The notes beneath the pieces are model-generated. The model was not told the DNA's origin and ran no database searches. It was given only the letters and a program-made list of their open reading frames with translations. A DNA stretch of 64,000 nucleotides from Nonomuraea dietziae (GTDB taxonomy: Bacteria; Actinomycetota; Actinomycetes; Streptosporangiales; Streptosporangiaceae): the NCBI RefSeq assembly GCF_014195505.1, contig NZ_JACIBV010000001.1:4526001-4590000 (forward strand). Direction: 5' to 3'. Positions 25,422 through 34,154 of the stretch are shown one piece after another (the first letter of the stretch is position 1; each line of letters begins with the position of its first letter). The translations under genes and the position numbers were made by a program.

Positions 25422-26558
25422 CTAGTAGTCCTTCAAGGACAGGCTTCCCACGACCTCGCCAAAATCCTCCCCCCGATACTCCTCACCGGCCTGCTGGGCC
25501 TCCACGCGCGCCTTGTTGGTGAGGGCGAGCTCCTGGTTGCCCCTGACGTAGTCGCGCAGCTCCCGCTCGTAGGCGGCGAAGGCGGCGGTGTGGTCGCCAC
25601 GGGCCGCGGCGAGCTCGCCTGCCAGCACGTACGCGCCCACCATGGCCATGCTGGTGCCCTGCCCCGACAGCGGCGAACCGCAGTAGCCCGCGTCGCCGAG
25701 CAGCACGACCCTGCCGCTGGACCAGCTGTCCATGTGGATCTGGGCCATCGCGTCGAGGTGGAAGTCCTCGGCCTGCCCCATGTGCTCGAGCAGCTCGGGA
25801 AAGACCCATCCCGCGCCGCCCATCCTGTCCCGCAGGATGCGCTTCTGCGCCTCGACGTCGCGGTGGTCGAAGGCGATCGGCTCGGACTCGAAGCCCATGT
25901 AGACCCGCGCCTCGCTGTTGCCGCGCACGCTCATCACCCCGCCGCCCCAGCCGGTGCCGGGCATCTGGTGGAAGACCTGCCAGCGGTCGAGGCCGAGGAT
26001 GTTGGGCGCGGTCCACACCGACAGGTAGGTGCCCAGGTGGCGGATGAAGCGGCTCTCGGGGCCGAAGACCAGCCCGCGGGTGTTGGAGTGCAGCCCGTCC
26101 GTGCCCACCACCACGTCGAAGGTACGGCGCAGCCCGCTGTCGAAGGTGACGTGCGCTCCCCTCCCGTCCTGCACGATCTCCTTGATGGAGTCGCCGAAGA
26201 GGTAGCCGACCTCGCCCGCCGCCTTGGCGAGGATCTGGCTGAGGTCGTCGCGCAGGATCTCGATGTCGGGGCCGGCCAGCTCACCGCCGGTGAACGTGTG
26301 CTCCTCCGAGCGGTAGACCTCGTTGCCCTCGCCGTCCACCATGGACATGCCGCGCATCTCGACGCGGTGCGCGCGGATCTCCTCCAGCAGGCCCATGCGC
26401 GCCGCCACGTCGAGGGCGGGCCCGCGCACGTCGATCGCCTGGCCTCCTGGCCTGAGGCCGTTCGAGCGCTCCACGATCGTGACGTCGAAGCCGTGACGCG
26501 TGAGCCAGTAGGCCAGAGCGGGTCCGCCGATGCTCGCGCCGGAAATCAGAATGTTCAT
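25422..26558 (-). CDS. FAD-dependent aromatic-type monooxygenase
   Basis: A 378-residue class A flavin monooxygenase of the PHBH/TetX fold. The N-terminal FAD dinucleotide motif is ISGASIGGPALAYWLTRHGF with VTIVERS (residues 4-30). The DG fold motif appears as VVVGTDGLHSNTR (near 155), and the FAD ribityl-contacting GD motif as GRVVLLGDAGYCGSPLSGQG (near 290). It uses NAD(P)H to hydroxylate a substrate that cannot be told from sequence. The start is taken at ATG 26556-26558, which gives the family's N-terminus; a frame open further upstream would add an unrelated prefix. It is downstream of the response regulator gene on the same strand with a 57-base gap. Confidence 0.88.
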   Translation of the reverse strand: MNILISGASIGGPALAYWLTRHGFDVTIVERSNGLRPGGQAIDVRGPALDVAARMGLLEEIRAHRVEMRGMSMVDGEGNEVYRSEEHTFTGGELAGPDIEILRDDLSQILAKAAGEVGYLFGDSIKEIVQDGRGAHVTFDSGLRRTFDVVVGTDGLHSNTRGLVFGPESRFIRHLGTYLSVWTAPNILGLDRWQVFHQMPGTGWGGGVMSVRGNSEARVYMGFESEPIAFDHRDVEAQKRILRDRMGGAGWVFPELLEHMGQAEDFHLDAMAQIHMDSWSSGRVVLLGDAGYCGSPLSGQGTSMAMVGAYVLAGELAAARGDHTAAFAAYERELRDYVRGNQELALTNKARVEAQQAGEEYRGEDFGEVVGSLSLKDY

Positions 26559-26615
26559 GTCAGGCAGACTGGCCGTGGGCGCGCACCGCCCACGCACCGG
26601 TCGCTGACCGGCAGG

Positions 26616-27248
26616 TCACACCAGACGGCGGGCGGTGGCCCAGCGCGACAGCTCGTGCCTGTTCGACAGCTGGAGCTTGCGCAGCACCGACGACACGTGC
26701 GTCTCCACGGTCTTGACCGAGATGAACAGCTCCTTGGCGATCTCCTTGTAGGCGTAGCCGCGCGCGATGAGGCGCAGCACCTCGCGCTCGCGCTGGGTCA
26801 GGGAGTCGAGCTCGGGGTCGATGGAGGGCGCCTCGCTGGAGGCGAAGGCGTCGAGCACGAACCCGGCCAGCCGGGGGGAGAACACCGCGTCGCCGTCGGC
26901 CACCCTGCGGATCGCGTCGGTCAGCTCGCGCCCGCTGATGTTCTTGGTGACGTAGCCTCTGGCGCCGCCTCTGATCACGCCGATCACGTCCTCGGCGGCG
27001 TCGGAGACCGACAGCGCGAGGAAGCGGACCTGCGAGCCGGAGCCGAGCACGCGGCGCAGCACCTCCTGGCCGCCACCGCCCGGCATGTGGACGTCGAGCA
27101 GCACGACGTCGGGTTCGAGCGTGGCGATCGCCTTCACCGCCGACTCGACGTCCTCGGCCTCGCCCACGACCTGGATCGAGTCGCCCAGCTCGGCGCGCAC
27201 GCCCGATCGGAACAGCCGATGGTCATCGACGATCAGCACGCGAATCAT
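26616..27248 (-). CDS. NarL/LuxR-family response regulator paired with the PspC kinase
   Basis: A 210-residue regulator: receiver domain with DDH at 8-10 and phosphoacceptor Asp52 (LLDVHMPGGG), Lys in GYVTKNISG near 102, and a C-terminal LuxR helix-turn-helix (LTQREREVLRLIARGYAYKE onward; SVKTVETHVSSVLRKL). Its ATG overlaps the kinase stop by four bases (27245-27248), a textbook two-component operon. By analogy with other PspC-kinase pairs it should control envelope-stress genes, likely including the divergent PspC gene. Confidence 0.93.
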   Translation of the reverse strand: MIRVLIVDDHRLFRSGVRAELGDSIQVVGEAEDVESAVKAIATLEPDVVLLDVHMPGGGGQEVLRRVLGSGSQVRFLALSVSDAAEDVIGVIRGGARGYVTKNISGRELTDAIRRVADGDAVFSPRLAGFVLDAFASSEAPSIDPELDSLTQREREVLRLIARGYAYKEIAKELFISVKTVETHVSSVLRKLQLSNRHELSRWATARRLV

Positions 27249-28447
27249 TTCTCCACCTTCATCGTCAACATCACTTCCGTGCCCTCACCGGGCTCGGTAC
27301 GCACCCTGGCGTTGCCGCCGTGGCGTTCCATCCTTCCGATGATGGACTCCCTGATCCCCATGCGGTCCAGGGGTACCTCGTCCAGATCGAAGCCCTTGCC
27401 CCGATCCTTCACGAAAATGGTGACTTCTTCACCCTCCACCTCCGCATAAACGGAGATGACCGGGCTCTCGGAGTATTTGGCCGCGTTGACCATCGCCTGG
27501 CGAGAGGCGTTGAGCATCGCGCCGAGCCTGCCGCCCGGGTCGAGCTCGGTGTCGCCCACGCACACGACCTCGATGGGCACGCCGTGCGAGTCCTCCTCCT
27601 CGGCCGCGATGCGCCGTACGGCGGCGGCGAGCGTGGCGTCGGCGTCCTGCGCGGGCTGGTAGAGCCAGTTGCGCAGCTCCCGCTCCTGCGCGCGGGCCAG
27701 CCTGGTGACCTCGCGCGGGTCGTGCGAGACCCGCTGGATCAGCGTGAGGGTGTGCAGCACGGAGTCGTGCACCATCGCGGCGACCTCGGCCCGCTCCTCC
27801 TGCCTGATGCGCTCGCGCCGTTCGAGCTGCAGCTCCTTCGACAGACCCGCCAGCCATGGCGCCGCGATGACCGCGATGCCGCCGACCACCACCGCGGTGA
27901 AGAGCAGCCCCGGCCTGGCCGCCTGCAACTGGCCCTCCGCGACGAGGAAGCCGATCGCGCCGATGACCACGAGCACGACGCCGAGCAACGTGCGCACGCG
28001 GTTCTTCCGCATGCCCTTGGTGGCGCCGCTGACCCATGTCTTGCGCCGTTCGGGATCGGCCTGCTGCCAGAGGATGAGCGCGCCGATGCCGCCGACGGCG
28101 AACGGCAGCATGCCGATGCCTCCCTGGGCGGCGCCGGTGATCCAGCCGAAGGCGGCCAGCGCCACGCCGATCGCCGTGAAGGCGGCCAGCTGGCTCCAGT
28201 CGCGGGCCGGCGGCGGACCCTCCGCCTGTCTGCGCGGCGTGATCATCCACAGCACGGCGTAGGCGGCGATGCCCACGCCGTCCACGACGCTGAGCAGCAC
28301 GAAGCTCAGCCGGATCACGATCGGATCCAGCTTGAGCTGGGCGGCGAGCCCCTGGGCGATGCCGCCTACCAGCCGGCCCTCCATGGAACGGGTCAGCCGG
28401 GGAAAGGGCGCGTCGTCTGTCTCGCGCAGAGTCTGTTGGTCAGCCAT
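27245..28447 (-). CDS. PspC-domain sensor histidine kinase
   Basis: A 400-residue kinase. Residues about 15-75 form an N-terminal PspC domain (RLTRSMEGRLVGGIAQGLAA, then LDPIVIRLSFVLL). Four further hydrophobic segments follow to about residue 200. The HisKA_3-type dimerisation box AAMVHDSVLHTLTLIQRVSH has phosphoacceptor His227, and the ATPase lobe shows the N box ASRQAMVNAAKYSE and G box VKDRGKGFD...GIRESIIGRM. PspC ties it to sensing of membrane/envelope stress. The ATG 28445-28447 is chosen as the family start although no ribosome site precedes it, so the mRNA may be leaderless. It is divergent from a second PspC-domain gene. Confidence 0.9.
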   Translation of the reverse strand: MADQQTLRETDDAPFPRLTRSMEGRLVGGIAQGLAAQLKLDPIVIRLSFVLLSVVDGVGIAAYAVLWMITPRRQAEGPPPARDWSQLAAFTAIGVALAAFGWITGAAQGGIGMLPFAVGGIGALILWQQADPERRKTWVSGATKGMRKNRVRTLLGVVLVVIGAIGFLVAEGQLQAARPGLLFTAVVVGGIAVIAAPWLAGLSKELQLERRERIRQEERAEVAAMVHDSVLHTLTLIQRVSHDPREVTRLARAQERELRNWLYQPAQDADATLAAAVRRIAAEEEDSHGVPIEVVCVGDTELDPGGRLGAMLNASRQAMVNAAKYSESPVISVYAEVEGEEVTIFVKDRGKGFDLDEVPLDRMGIRESIIGRMERHGGNARVRTEPGEGTEVMLTMKVEK

Positions 28448-28559
28448 AACATGGCCATAGTCACACGTCGCGGACGTGCCGGACATCAGGGAGCAGCCCC
28501 AGGGTCTCCTCAGGGGAGTCCCGGATGCGCATCCTGGCCTTCCGCGCCACGATGGTGCC

Positions 28560-30089
28560 ATGACCGAAGCACCGCCCACCGACCAGGCAGCCCCACCCCG
28601 CGTGCTCAAGCGCAGCGGTGAGGGCCGGATGATCACTGGCGTGTGCGCGGGGCTCGGCCGCTACACGCGCATCGATCCGGTGGTCTACCGGGTCGGTTTC
28701 GCCATGCTGGTGCTCGGCTCCGGCATCGGGTTGTTCCTCTACATCGCGGCCTTCCTGCTGATGAAGGAGTCCAACGGCCGTCCCGGCCACGTCGAGACGT
28801 GGACCAGACGCGACTTCGACGCCGAGACCGTGTTCGCGCTGCTGACCGGCGTCGCGGGGTTCGGCCTCATCATCAACATCGCCACGGTGTGGCTGGGCAC
28901 CGGCACGCTGGTGGTCGCCACGCTGATGGCGATCACGCTGCTGACCGCGCACGCCCGAGGCCTCGACCTGCCCGCGCTGGCCCGCTCGCTGCCCGAGCGG
29001 CTCAACCGCAGGACCGAGCCGATCGCGCCCGAGCCCGTCGTCCCCGAGCCGATGCCGGTACGGCCGCAGCCGCCCGCCGTCCGCAGGGAGCCGGCTCCCA
29101 TGCGGCACGAGCCGCCCGCCGTCCACCACGAGCCTCGCCCCGAGGCCATGCCCTCCATGGAGAGCGCGGCCTTCAACGCCTCCGCGCCTTCCGCGCCGGA
29201 GGCCGAGGCGCCCACCAGGGTGAACGAGGTGCCCGAGAGCCCCGTCAGGGGGAACGAGGCGCCTGAGACCCCCACCAGGGTGAGCCAGGCGCCCGAGACC
29301 CCCACCAGGGTGAACCAGGCGCCGGTGGCGCCGCTGCCCCCTCTGCCCTCCTACGGCGAGCCGTTCGCGCCGCGCGGCCCCTACCAGCCGCTCGATCCCC
29401 GCAGGCGGGCCGGCTACTCGCCCTATGACCTGAGCCACTACGGCGAGCAGGTCCCCACCCCCCGCCCCAGGCGACGCAGATCGTTCACCGGCGCGGTCAC
29501 CGTCCTGCTCGCAATGATCGTTGGAGGGATCGTCGTGGCGGCCCAAGCCACCTCTGGATCCGCCACCCCCAGCCTCACCGCCGTGGGTGGTGCCATGCTC
29601 ATCACCGTCGGCGCAGGGCTGCTGGTGGCCACCTGGTTCGGCCGTGGCGCCGGGCTCGTCGCGCTGGGCACCGTCCTGGCCCTGGTCATCGGGGCGGGCC
29701 TGATGTTCGGCCATCTGCCGAGGAAGATCGGCAGCGCCACGTGGAGCCCGACGAGCGTGGCCGAGTCGGGCCGTGTCTACGAGGTGGGCATCGGCGACGG
29801 CACGCTCGACCTGACCGAGCTGGAGCTCCCTCCGGGGGCCAAGACCACCTTCAGGGCCACGCTGTCGGTCGGCGAGCTCGTCGTCATCGTGCCGCCGACG
29901 GCTCGGGTGGAGGTGCACGCGACCTCCAGGGTGGGCGACATCTCCATCGGCCAGTCCGTCGAGGGCGGCACCGACCTCAAGGTGAACAGGGTGCTCGAAC
30001 CCGAGGTGAGACCCGAGGGCGCGGTGCCGACGATCGTGCTGAACCTCAAGGGCGGCGTCGGCGACCTGGAGGTGCGCGTTGGCGCGTGA
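28560..30089 (+). CDS. PspC-domain membrane protein with LiaF-like C-terminal domain
   Basis: A 509-residue protein of four parts: PspC domain (about 14-70, KRSGEGRMITGVCAGLGRYT) with a second pair of hydrophobic segments to about 140; a long Pro/Glu-rich cytoplasmic-type linker (about 150-300) including decapeptide repeats; three membrane helices (about 310-395); and a C-terminal beta domain (VGIGDGTLDLTELELPPGAK to GGVGDLEVRVG) resembling the LiaF/DUF1707-associated toast-rack fold. LiaF-like proteins repress or gate LiaRS-type envelope-stress systems. Divergent from a PspC kinase and its regulator, it is a plausible third component of that stress module. Confidence 0.82.
   Translation: MTEAPPTDQAAPPRVLKRSGEGRMITGVCAGLGRYTRIDPVVYRVGFAMLVLGSGIGLFLYIAAFLLMKESNGRPGHVETWTRRDFDAETVFALLTGVAGFGLIINIATVWLGTGTLVVATLMAITLLTAHARGLDLPALARSLPERLNRRTEPIAPEPVVPEPMPVRPQPPAVRREPAPMRHEPPAVHHEPRPEAMPSMESAAFNASAPSAPEAEAPTRVNEVPESPVRGNEAPETPTRVSQAPETPTRVNQAPVAPLPPLPSYGEPFAPRGPYQPLDPRRRAGYSPYDLSHYGEQVPTPRPRRRRSFTGAVTVLLAMIVGGIVVAAQATSGSATPSLTAVGGAMLITVGAGLLVATWFGRGAGLVALGTVLALVIGAGLMFGHLPRKIGSATWSPTSVAESGRVYEVGIGDGTLDLTELELPPGAKTTFRATLSVGELVVIVPPTARVEVHATSRVGDISIGQSVEGGTDLKVNRVLEPEVRPEGAVPTIVLNLKGGVGDLEVRVGA
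29208..29318 (+). repeat. 30-bp in-frame tandem repeats in the PspC protein linker
   Basis: Three full 30-base units (29229-29258, 29259-29288, 29289-29318) and a partial preceding one encode the decapeptide APETPTRVNQ and variants. The last two differ at only two positions. Length variation would change the proline-rich linker without a frameshift. Confidence 0.85.
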
Positions 30090-30288
30090 GACGAGCCCGG
30101 AGCGGCAGCGGCTGCTGCACAGGACCGACTGGATGGCCCTGCTCAGCGGCATCCTGTTCGTGGTCCTCGGCATCCTGCTGGTGAGCGGTGTGATCAGTGA
30201 CGCGCTGCTGCTCTGGGCGCTGCTCGTCGGCGGCCTGGGGTTCGCAGGGGTGATAGCCATCGTCGCGAGGTCCGTCAGGCGCTTGTGA
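30079..30288 (+). CDS. Small two-helix membrane protein
   Basis: A 69-residue product with two hydrophobic helices (about 18-37 and 42-63) and basic ends. The TTG start at 30079 is supported by GGAGGT at about 30068-30073 with normal spacing, inside the end of the PspC gene, which it overlaps by 11 bases. Translational coupling suggests it works with the PspC/LiaF-like protein. Function unknown. Confidence 0.7.
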   Translation: MARETSPERQRLLHRTDWMALLSGILFVVLGILLVSGVISDALLLWALLVGGLGFAGVIAIVARSVRRL

Positions 30289-30342
30289 CCGATCGATTCA
30301 TAGGCGTACGTTCGAATCACCCCCGCTATTGAGGGAGGACGT

Positions 30343-30825
30343 ATGCCTCGAATCGCTGTCACCGTCGACGGAATCCGATACGAGGAGGACGTGGAGCCCA
30401 GGCTCCTCCTCGTGCACCTTCTCCGAGACCGGCTGGGCAAGACCGGCACCCCCGTCGGGTGCGACACCAGCAACTGCGGCGCCTGCACGGTCATGCTCGA
30501 CGGGAAGAGCGTGAAGAGCTGCTCGGTGCTGGCCGTACAGGCCGACGGCAGCGACGTCGTCACGATCGAGGGCCTCGCGACCGCGGGGACCATGCACCCC
30601 ATGCAGCGGGCCTTCCACGAGGAGCACGCGCTCCAGTGCGGCTACTGCACGCCTGGCATGGTCATGGCCGCGATCGACCTGCTCAGGGAGGACCCCGACC
30701 CGTCGGAGGAGACCATCAGGCACGGCCTGGAGGGCAACCTCTGCAGGTGCACGGGCTACTGCAACATCGTCAGAGCGGTACGGCGGGGCGCCCAGAGCAT
30801 GGGGCAGGCGGTGACGACGCCATGA
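30343..30825 (+). CDS. coxS: CODH-like small subunit, [2Fe-2S] protein
   Basis: A 160-residue iron-sulfur subunit of the xanthine oxidase/CO dehydrogenase family. The plant-ferredoxin-type cluster is bound by Cys40, 45, 48 and 60 (GCDTSNCGACTVMLDG), and the second cluster by Cys99, 102, 134 and 136 (QCGYCTPGM, GNLCRCTGY). It passes electrons from the molybdenum centre to FAD. GAGGGAGGAC precedes the ATG. It overlaps the large-subunit gene by four bases (ATGA). The subunit order small-large-medium is typical of form II operons. Confidence 0.93.
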   Translation: MPRIAVTVDGIRYEEDVEPRLLLVHLLRDRLGKTGTPVGCDTSNCGACTVMLDGKSVKSCSVLAVQADGSDVVTIEGLATAGTMHPMQRAFHEEHALQCGYCTPGMVMAAIDLLREDPDPSEETIRHGLEGNLCRCTGYCNIVRAVRRGAQSMGQAVTTP

Positions 30826-33212
30826 CCGAAGAGCTCGACGCGGGCGTGGTCGCCCAGCAGATCGCCGAGAGCGGGCAGCTGTCCGAACCCGACAGCACCC
30901 GCGAGGTCGGCAAGGCGCGCAGGCGCAAGGAGGACGCCAGGCTGCTGGCCGGGCGCACCACCTGGACCGACAACATCCAGCTTCCCGGGCTGCTGCACGT
31001 CGCCTTCAAGCGCAGCCCCATGGCCCATGCGCGCATCGTGGGCGTCGACGTCTCCGCCGCGCGCGACATGCCGGGCGTGGTCGCCGTCTTCAGCGGTCAG
31101 GACGTCGCCGACGAGCAGGGCAGCCTGCCGTGCGCGTGGCCGGTGACCGAGGACATCGTCATCCCCGACCACCCGCCGATGGCCGTGCGGGAGGTCCGCT
31201 ACCCGGGCGAGGCCGTCGCCTGCGTGGTGGCCACCGACCGCTACCTGGCGGCCGACGCGCTGGACGCGATCGACGTCGACTACGAGCCGCTGCCTCCCGT
31301 CCTCGACATGGCCGAGGCGCTCACCGAGGCGAGCCCGAAGGTGCACGAGAGCGGCAACCGCGCCTTCACCTGGACCTTCGCCCAGGGTGACATCGACGCC
31401 GCCTTCAGGGACGCGCCGGTGCTCATCGACCGCACCTACGTCCAGCAGCGGCTGATCCCCACGGCGATGGAGCCGAGGGCGGTCGCCGCCACCACCGACG
31501 GCGAGTCCTTCACGCTGTGGTCCTCGACCCAGATCCCGCACGTGCTGCGCGTGATGCTGGCGCTGACCACCGGCATCCCCGAGCACAGGCTGCGCGTGGT
31601 CGCCCCCGACGTGGGCGGGGGGTTCGGCTCCAAGCTGCAGGTCACCGCGGAGGAGGTGCTCTGCCTGCTGCTCACCAGGAGGCTCGGCAAGCCGGTCAAG
31701 TGGACCGAGTCGCGCTCGGAGGGCAACCTGACCGTGCACCACGGCCGCGACCAGGTCCAGCACATCGCGCTGGCCGCCGAGGCCGACGGGCGCGTCAGGG
31801 GCGTGAAGGTCGAGCTGCTCGCCGACATGGGCGCCTACCTCATGCTGGTCACGCCGGGCGTGCCGCTGCTCGGGGCCTTCATGTTCAACGGCATCTACAA
31901 GATGGACGCCTACAGCTTCGACTGCACGGGCGTCTTCACCACCAAGATGCCGACCGACGCCTACAGGGGCGCCGGCCGTCCAGAGGCGACCTACGCCATC
32001 GAGCGGGTCATGGACGAGCTGGCGGCCGAGCTGAACCTCGACCCCATCGAGGTGCGCAGGCGCAACTGGATCAGGCACGAGGAGTTCCCGTACACCACGA
32101 TCGCCGGGCTCACCTACGACTCCGGCAACTACGAGGCGGCCACCGAGAAGGCGCTGTCGCTGTTCGGCTACGACAAGCTGCGCGCCGAGCAGTCCGACAG
32201 GCGCGACAGGGGCGACCCCGTCCAGCTCGGCATCGGCGTCAGCACCTACACCGAGATGTGCGGCCTGGCGCCCAGCAGGGTGCTCGGCTCGCTCAGCTAC
32301 GGCGCGGGGGGATGGGAGCACGGCTCGGTGCGCATGCTGCCCACGGGCAAGGTCGAGGTCGTCACCGGCACCTCGCCGCACGGGCAGGGCCACGAGACCG
32401 CCTGGAGCCAGATCGTGGCCGACTCGCTGGGCGTGCCGTTCGACGACATCGCGGTCGTCCACGGCGACACCGCGATCTCGCACAAGGGCATGGACACCTA
32501 CGGCTCGCGCTCGCTGGTCGTCGGCGGCATGGCCGTCCTGCGGGCGTGCGAGAAGGTGAAGGAGAAGGCGAGGAGGCTGGCCGCGCACACGCTGGAGTGC
32601 TCGCCCGACGACCTCGAGTTCTCCCAGGGCGCGTTCAAGGTCAAGGGGACGGAGTCGAGCAAGACGATCCAGGAGCTCGCGCTGGCCGCCTTCGCCGCGC
32701 ACGACCTGCCCGAGGGGGTGGAGCCCAGGCTCGACGCCGACGCCACGTTCGATCCCGAGAACTTCTCCTTCCCGCACGGCACCCACCTGTGCGCGATCGA
32801 GGTCGACACCGAGACGGGCATGGCCAGGATCCGCAAGTACGTGGCGGTGGACGACGTCGGTCACGTCATCAACCCGCTGATCGTCGAGGGTCAGGTGCAC
32901 GGCGGTCTCGCCCAGGGCATCGCGCAGGCGCTGTACGAGGAGGCCGTCCACGACGCGGAAGGCAACCTGCTCACCACGACGATGGCCGACTACCTGATCC
33001 CCACGGCCGCGGACCTGCCCGACTTCGTCACCGACAGGACCGAGTCGCCGGCGACCTCCAACCCGCTCGGCGTCAAGGGCGTCGGGGAGGCGGGCACCAT
33101 CGCCTCCACGCCCGCCGTCGTCAACGCCGTCGTGGACGCCCTGCGCCCGCACGGCGTGCACGACATCCAGATGCCCTGCACGCCCGAACGGATCTGGAGG
33201 GCCATCCGATGA
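30822..33212 (+). CDS. coxL: Form II CODH-like molybdopterin large subunit
   Basis: A 796-residue catalytic subunit binding molybdopterin-cytosine dinucleotide. Family elements include RRKEDARLLAGRTTWTDNI, GGGFGSKLQVTAEE, TSPHGQGHETAWSQIVADSL (Q-loop), and the C-terminal GVKGVGEAGTIAS with the essential Glu. The active-site loop reads AYRGAGR at residues 380-386. True aerobic CO dehydrogenases (form I) have AYRCSFR, whose Cys binds Cu; its absence places this enzyme in form II, where CO oxidation is doubtful and a carbonyl/aldehyde-type or aromatic heterocycle substrate is likely. The start ATG overlaps coxS. Confidence 0.93.
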   Translation: MTEELDAGVVAQQIAESGQLSEPDSTREVGKARRRKEDARLLAGRTTWTDNIQLPGLLHVAFKRSPMAHARIVGVDVSAARDMPGVVAVFSGQDVADEQGSLPCAWPVTEDIVIPDHPPMAVREVRYPGEAVACVVATDRYLAADALDAIDVDYEPLPPVLDMAEALTEASPKVHESGNRAFTWTFAQGDIDAAFRDAPVLIDRTYVQQRLIPTAMEPRAVAATTDGESFTLWSSTQIPHVLRVMLALTTGIPEHRLRVVAPDVGGGFGSKLQVTAEEVLCLLLTRRLGKPVKWTESRSEGNLTVHHGRDQVQHIALAAEADGRVRGVKVELLADMGAYLMLVTPGVPLLGAFMFNGIYKMDAYSFDCTGVFTTKMPTDAYRGAGRPEATYAIERVMDELAAELNLDPIEVRRRNWIRHEEFPYTTIAGLTYDSGNYEAATEKALSLFGYDKLRAEQSDRRDRGDPVQLGIGVSTYTEMCGLAPSRVLGSLSYGAGGWEHGSVRMLPTGKVEVVTGTSPHGQGHETAWSQIVADSLGVPFDDIAVVHGDTAISHKGMDTYGSRSLVVGGMAVLRACEKVKEKARRLAAHTLECSPDDLEFSQGAFKVKGTESSKTIQELALAAFAAHDLPEGVEPRLDADATFDPENFSFPHGTHLCAIEVDTETGMARIRKYVAVDDVGHVINPLIVEGQVHGGLAQGIAQALYEEAVHDAEGNLLTTTMADYLIPTAADLPDFVTDRTESPATSNPLGVKGVGEAGTIASTPAVVNAVVDALRPHGVHDIQMPCTPERIWRAIR

Positions 33213-34051
33213 TCCCGGCCCAGTTCGACTACCTCAGGCCAGGCTCGCTGCAGGAGGCGAGCGAGGCGCTGGCCTCGGACGAGGAGGCGAAGGTGCTGGC
33301 GGGCGGCCAGTCACTGCTGCCGCTGCTGCGCCTGCGCCTGGCCTACCCCTCGCTGCTGGTCGACGTCAGCCGCCTGGAGGAGCTGACCGGCATCCTCGAC
33401 GAGCGCGACCACGTCTTCATCGGCGCGATGGCCACGCATGACGAGGTGCTGCGCTCGCCCGCCGTCATCGCGGGCTGCCCGCTCGTGGCGCTGGCCGCCG
33501 CCACCGTCGCCGACCCCGCCGTACGGCACCGCGGCACCTTCGGCGGCTCGCTCGCCCACGCCGACCCCGCCGGAGACCTGCCGGCCGTGGCCCTCGCGCT
33601 GGAGTGCGTGATGGTCACCTCCACCAGGCAGATCCCCGCGGCCGACTTCTTCCTCGACTACCTGGAGCCGGCGCTGGAGCCTGGCGAGATCCTGGTCGGG
33701 GTGAAGGTGCCCAAGCTCGGTCCCGGCTGGGGCTTCCACTACGAGAAGTTCCACCGCACCGCCCAGGCCTGGGCGATCGTCGGCGTGGCCGCGGCGGTCC
33801 GCCGGGCCAACGGCTCGATCCAGGAGGCCAGGATCGGGCTGACCAACATGGGCCCCACTCCCGTGCGCGCCCGCGCGGTCGAGAGCGCGCTGCAGGGCGT
33901 CGAGCTGGGCGAGGCCGTACGGCAGGCGTGCGCGGAGGCGGCCGAGGGCACCTCGCCCACCTCCGACCTGCACGCCCAGGCCGACTACCGAAGGCACCTG
34001 GCCCAGGTGCTGACTCACAGGGCGGTGAACGCGGCCGCGGGCAGGCCCTGA
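33209..34051 (+). CDS. coxM: CODH-like medium subunit, FAD-binding
   Basis: A 280-residue FAD-binding subunit. The two FAD motifs are visible: VLAGGQSLLPLLRLRLAYP (about 29-47) and RHRGTFGGSLAHADPAGDLP (about 107-126). The C-terminal CODH flavoprotein domain follows. It takes electrons from the [2Fe-2S] subunit and delivers them to quinone or another acceptor. The ATG overlaps the large-subunit stop (ATGA), completing a three-gene coupled operon. Confidence 0.93.
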   Translation: MIPAQFDYLRPGSLQEASEALASDEEAKVLAGGQSLLPLLRLRLAYPSLLVDVSRLEELTGILDERDHVFIGAMATHDEVLRSPAVIAGCPLVALAAATVADPAVRHRGTFGGSLAHADPAGDLPAVALALECVMVTSTRQIPAADFFLDYLEPALEPGEILVGVKVPKLGPGWGFHYEKFHRTAQAWAIVGVAAAVRRANGSIQEARIGLTNMGPTPVRARAVESALQGVELGEAVRQACAEAAEGTSPTSDLHAQADYRRHLAQVLTHRAVNAAAGRP

Positions 34052-34057
34052 CGTCGC

Positions 34058-34083
34058 GTGGGCGTCCCTCAGGGGACGCCCAC
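34058..34083 (+). terminator. Strong hairpin between medium subunit and CoxG genes
   Basis: A perfect 11-bp stem (GTGGGCGTCCC 34058-34068 with GGGACGCCCAC 34073-34083) and a TCAG tetraloop begin seven bases after the coxM stop. No U-tract follows. It may terminate or attenuate transcription so that coxG is made at a different level, or it may protect the upstream mRNA. Confidence 0.65.
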
Positions 34084-34154
34084 AACCCACGGGGTGGTCA
34101 GCGGAGGCCCCAGGCGCGAGTCTGGGACCACAGACAGGCGGAAGGAGCGGATCA

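Noticed and set aside
30300..30330. Possible tRNA T-loop (GTTCGAATC) before the CODH operon
   Set aside because: The flanking bases do not pair into a T-stem and no anticodon or acceptor arm is present; it is a promoter/leader region.
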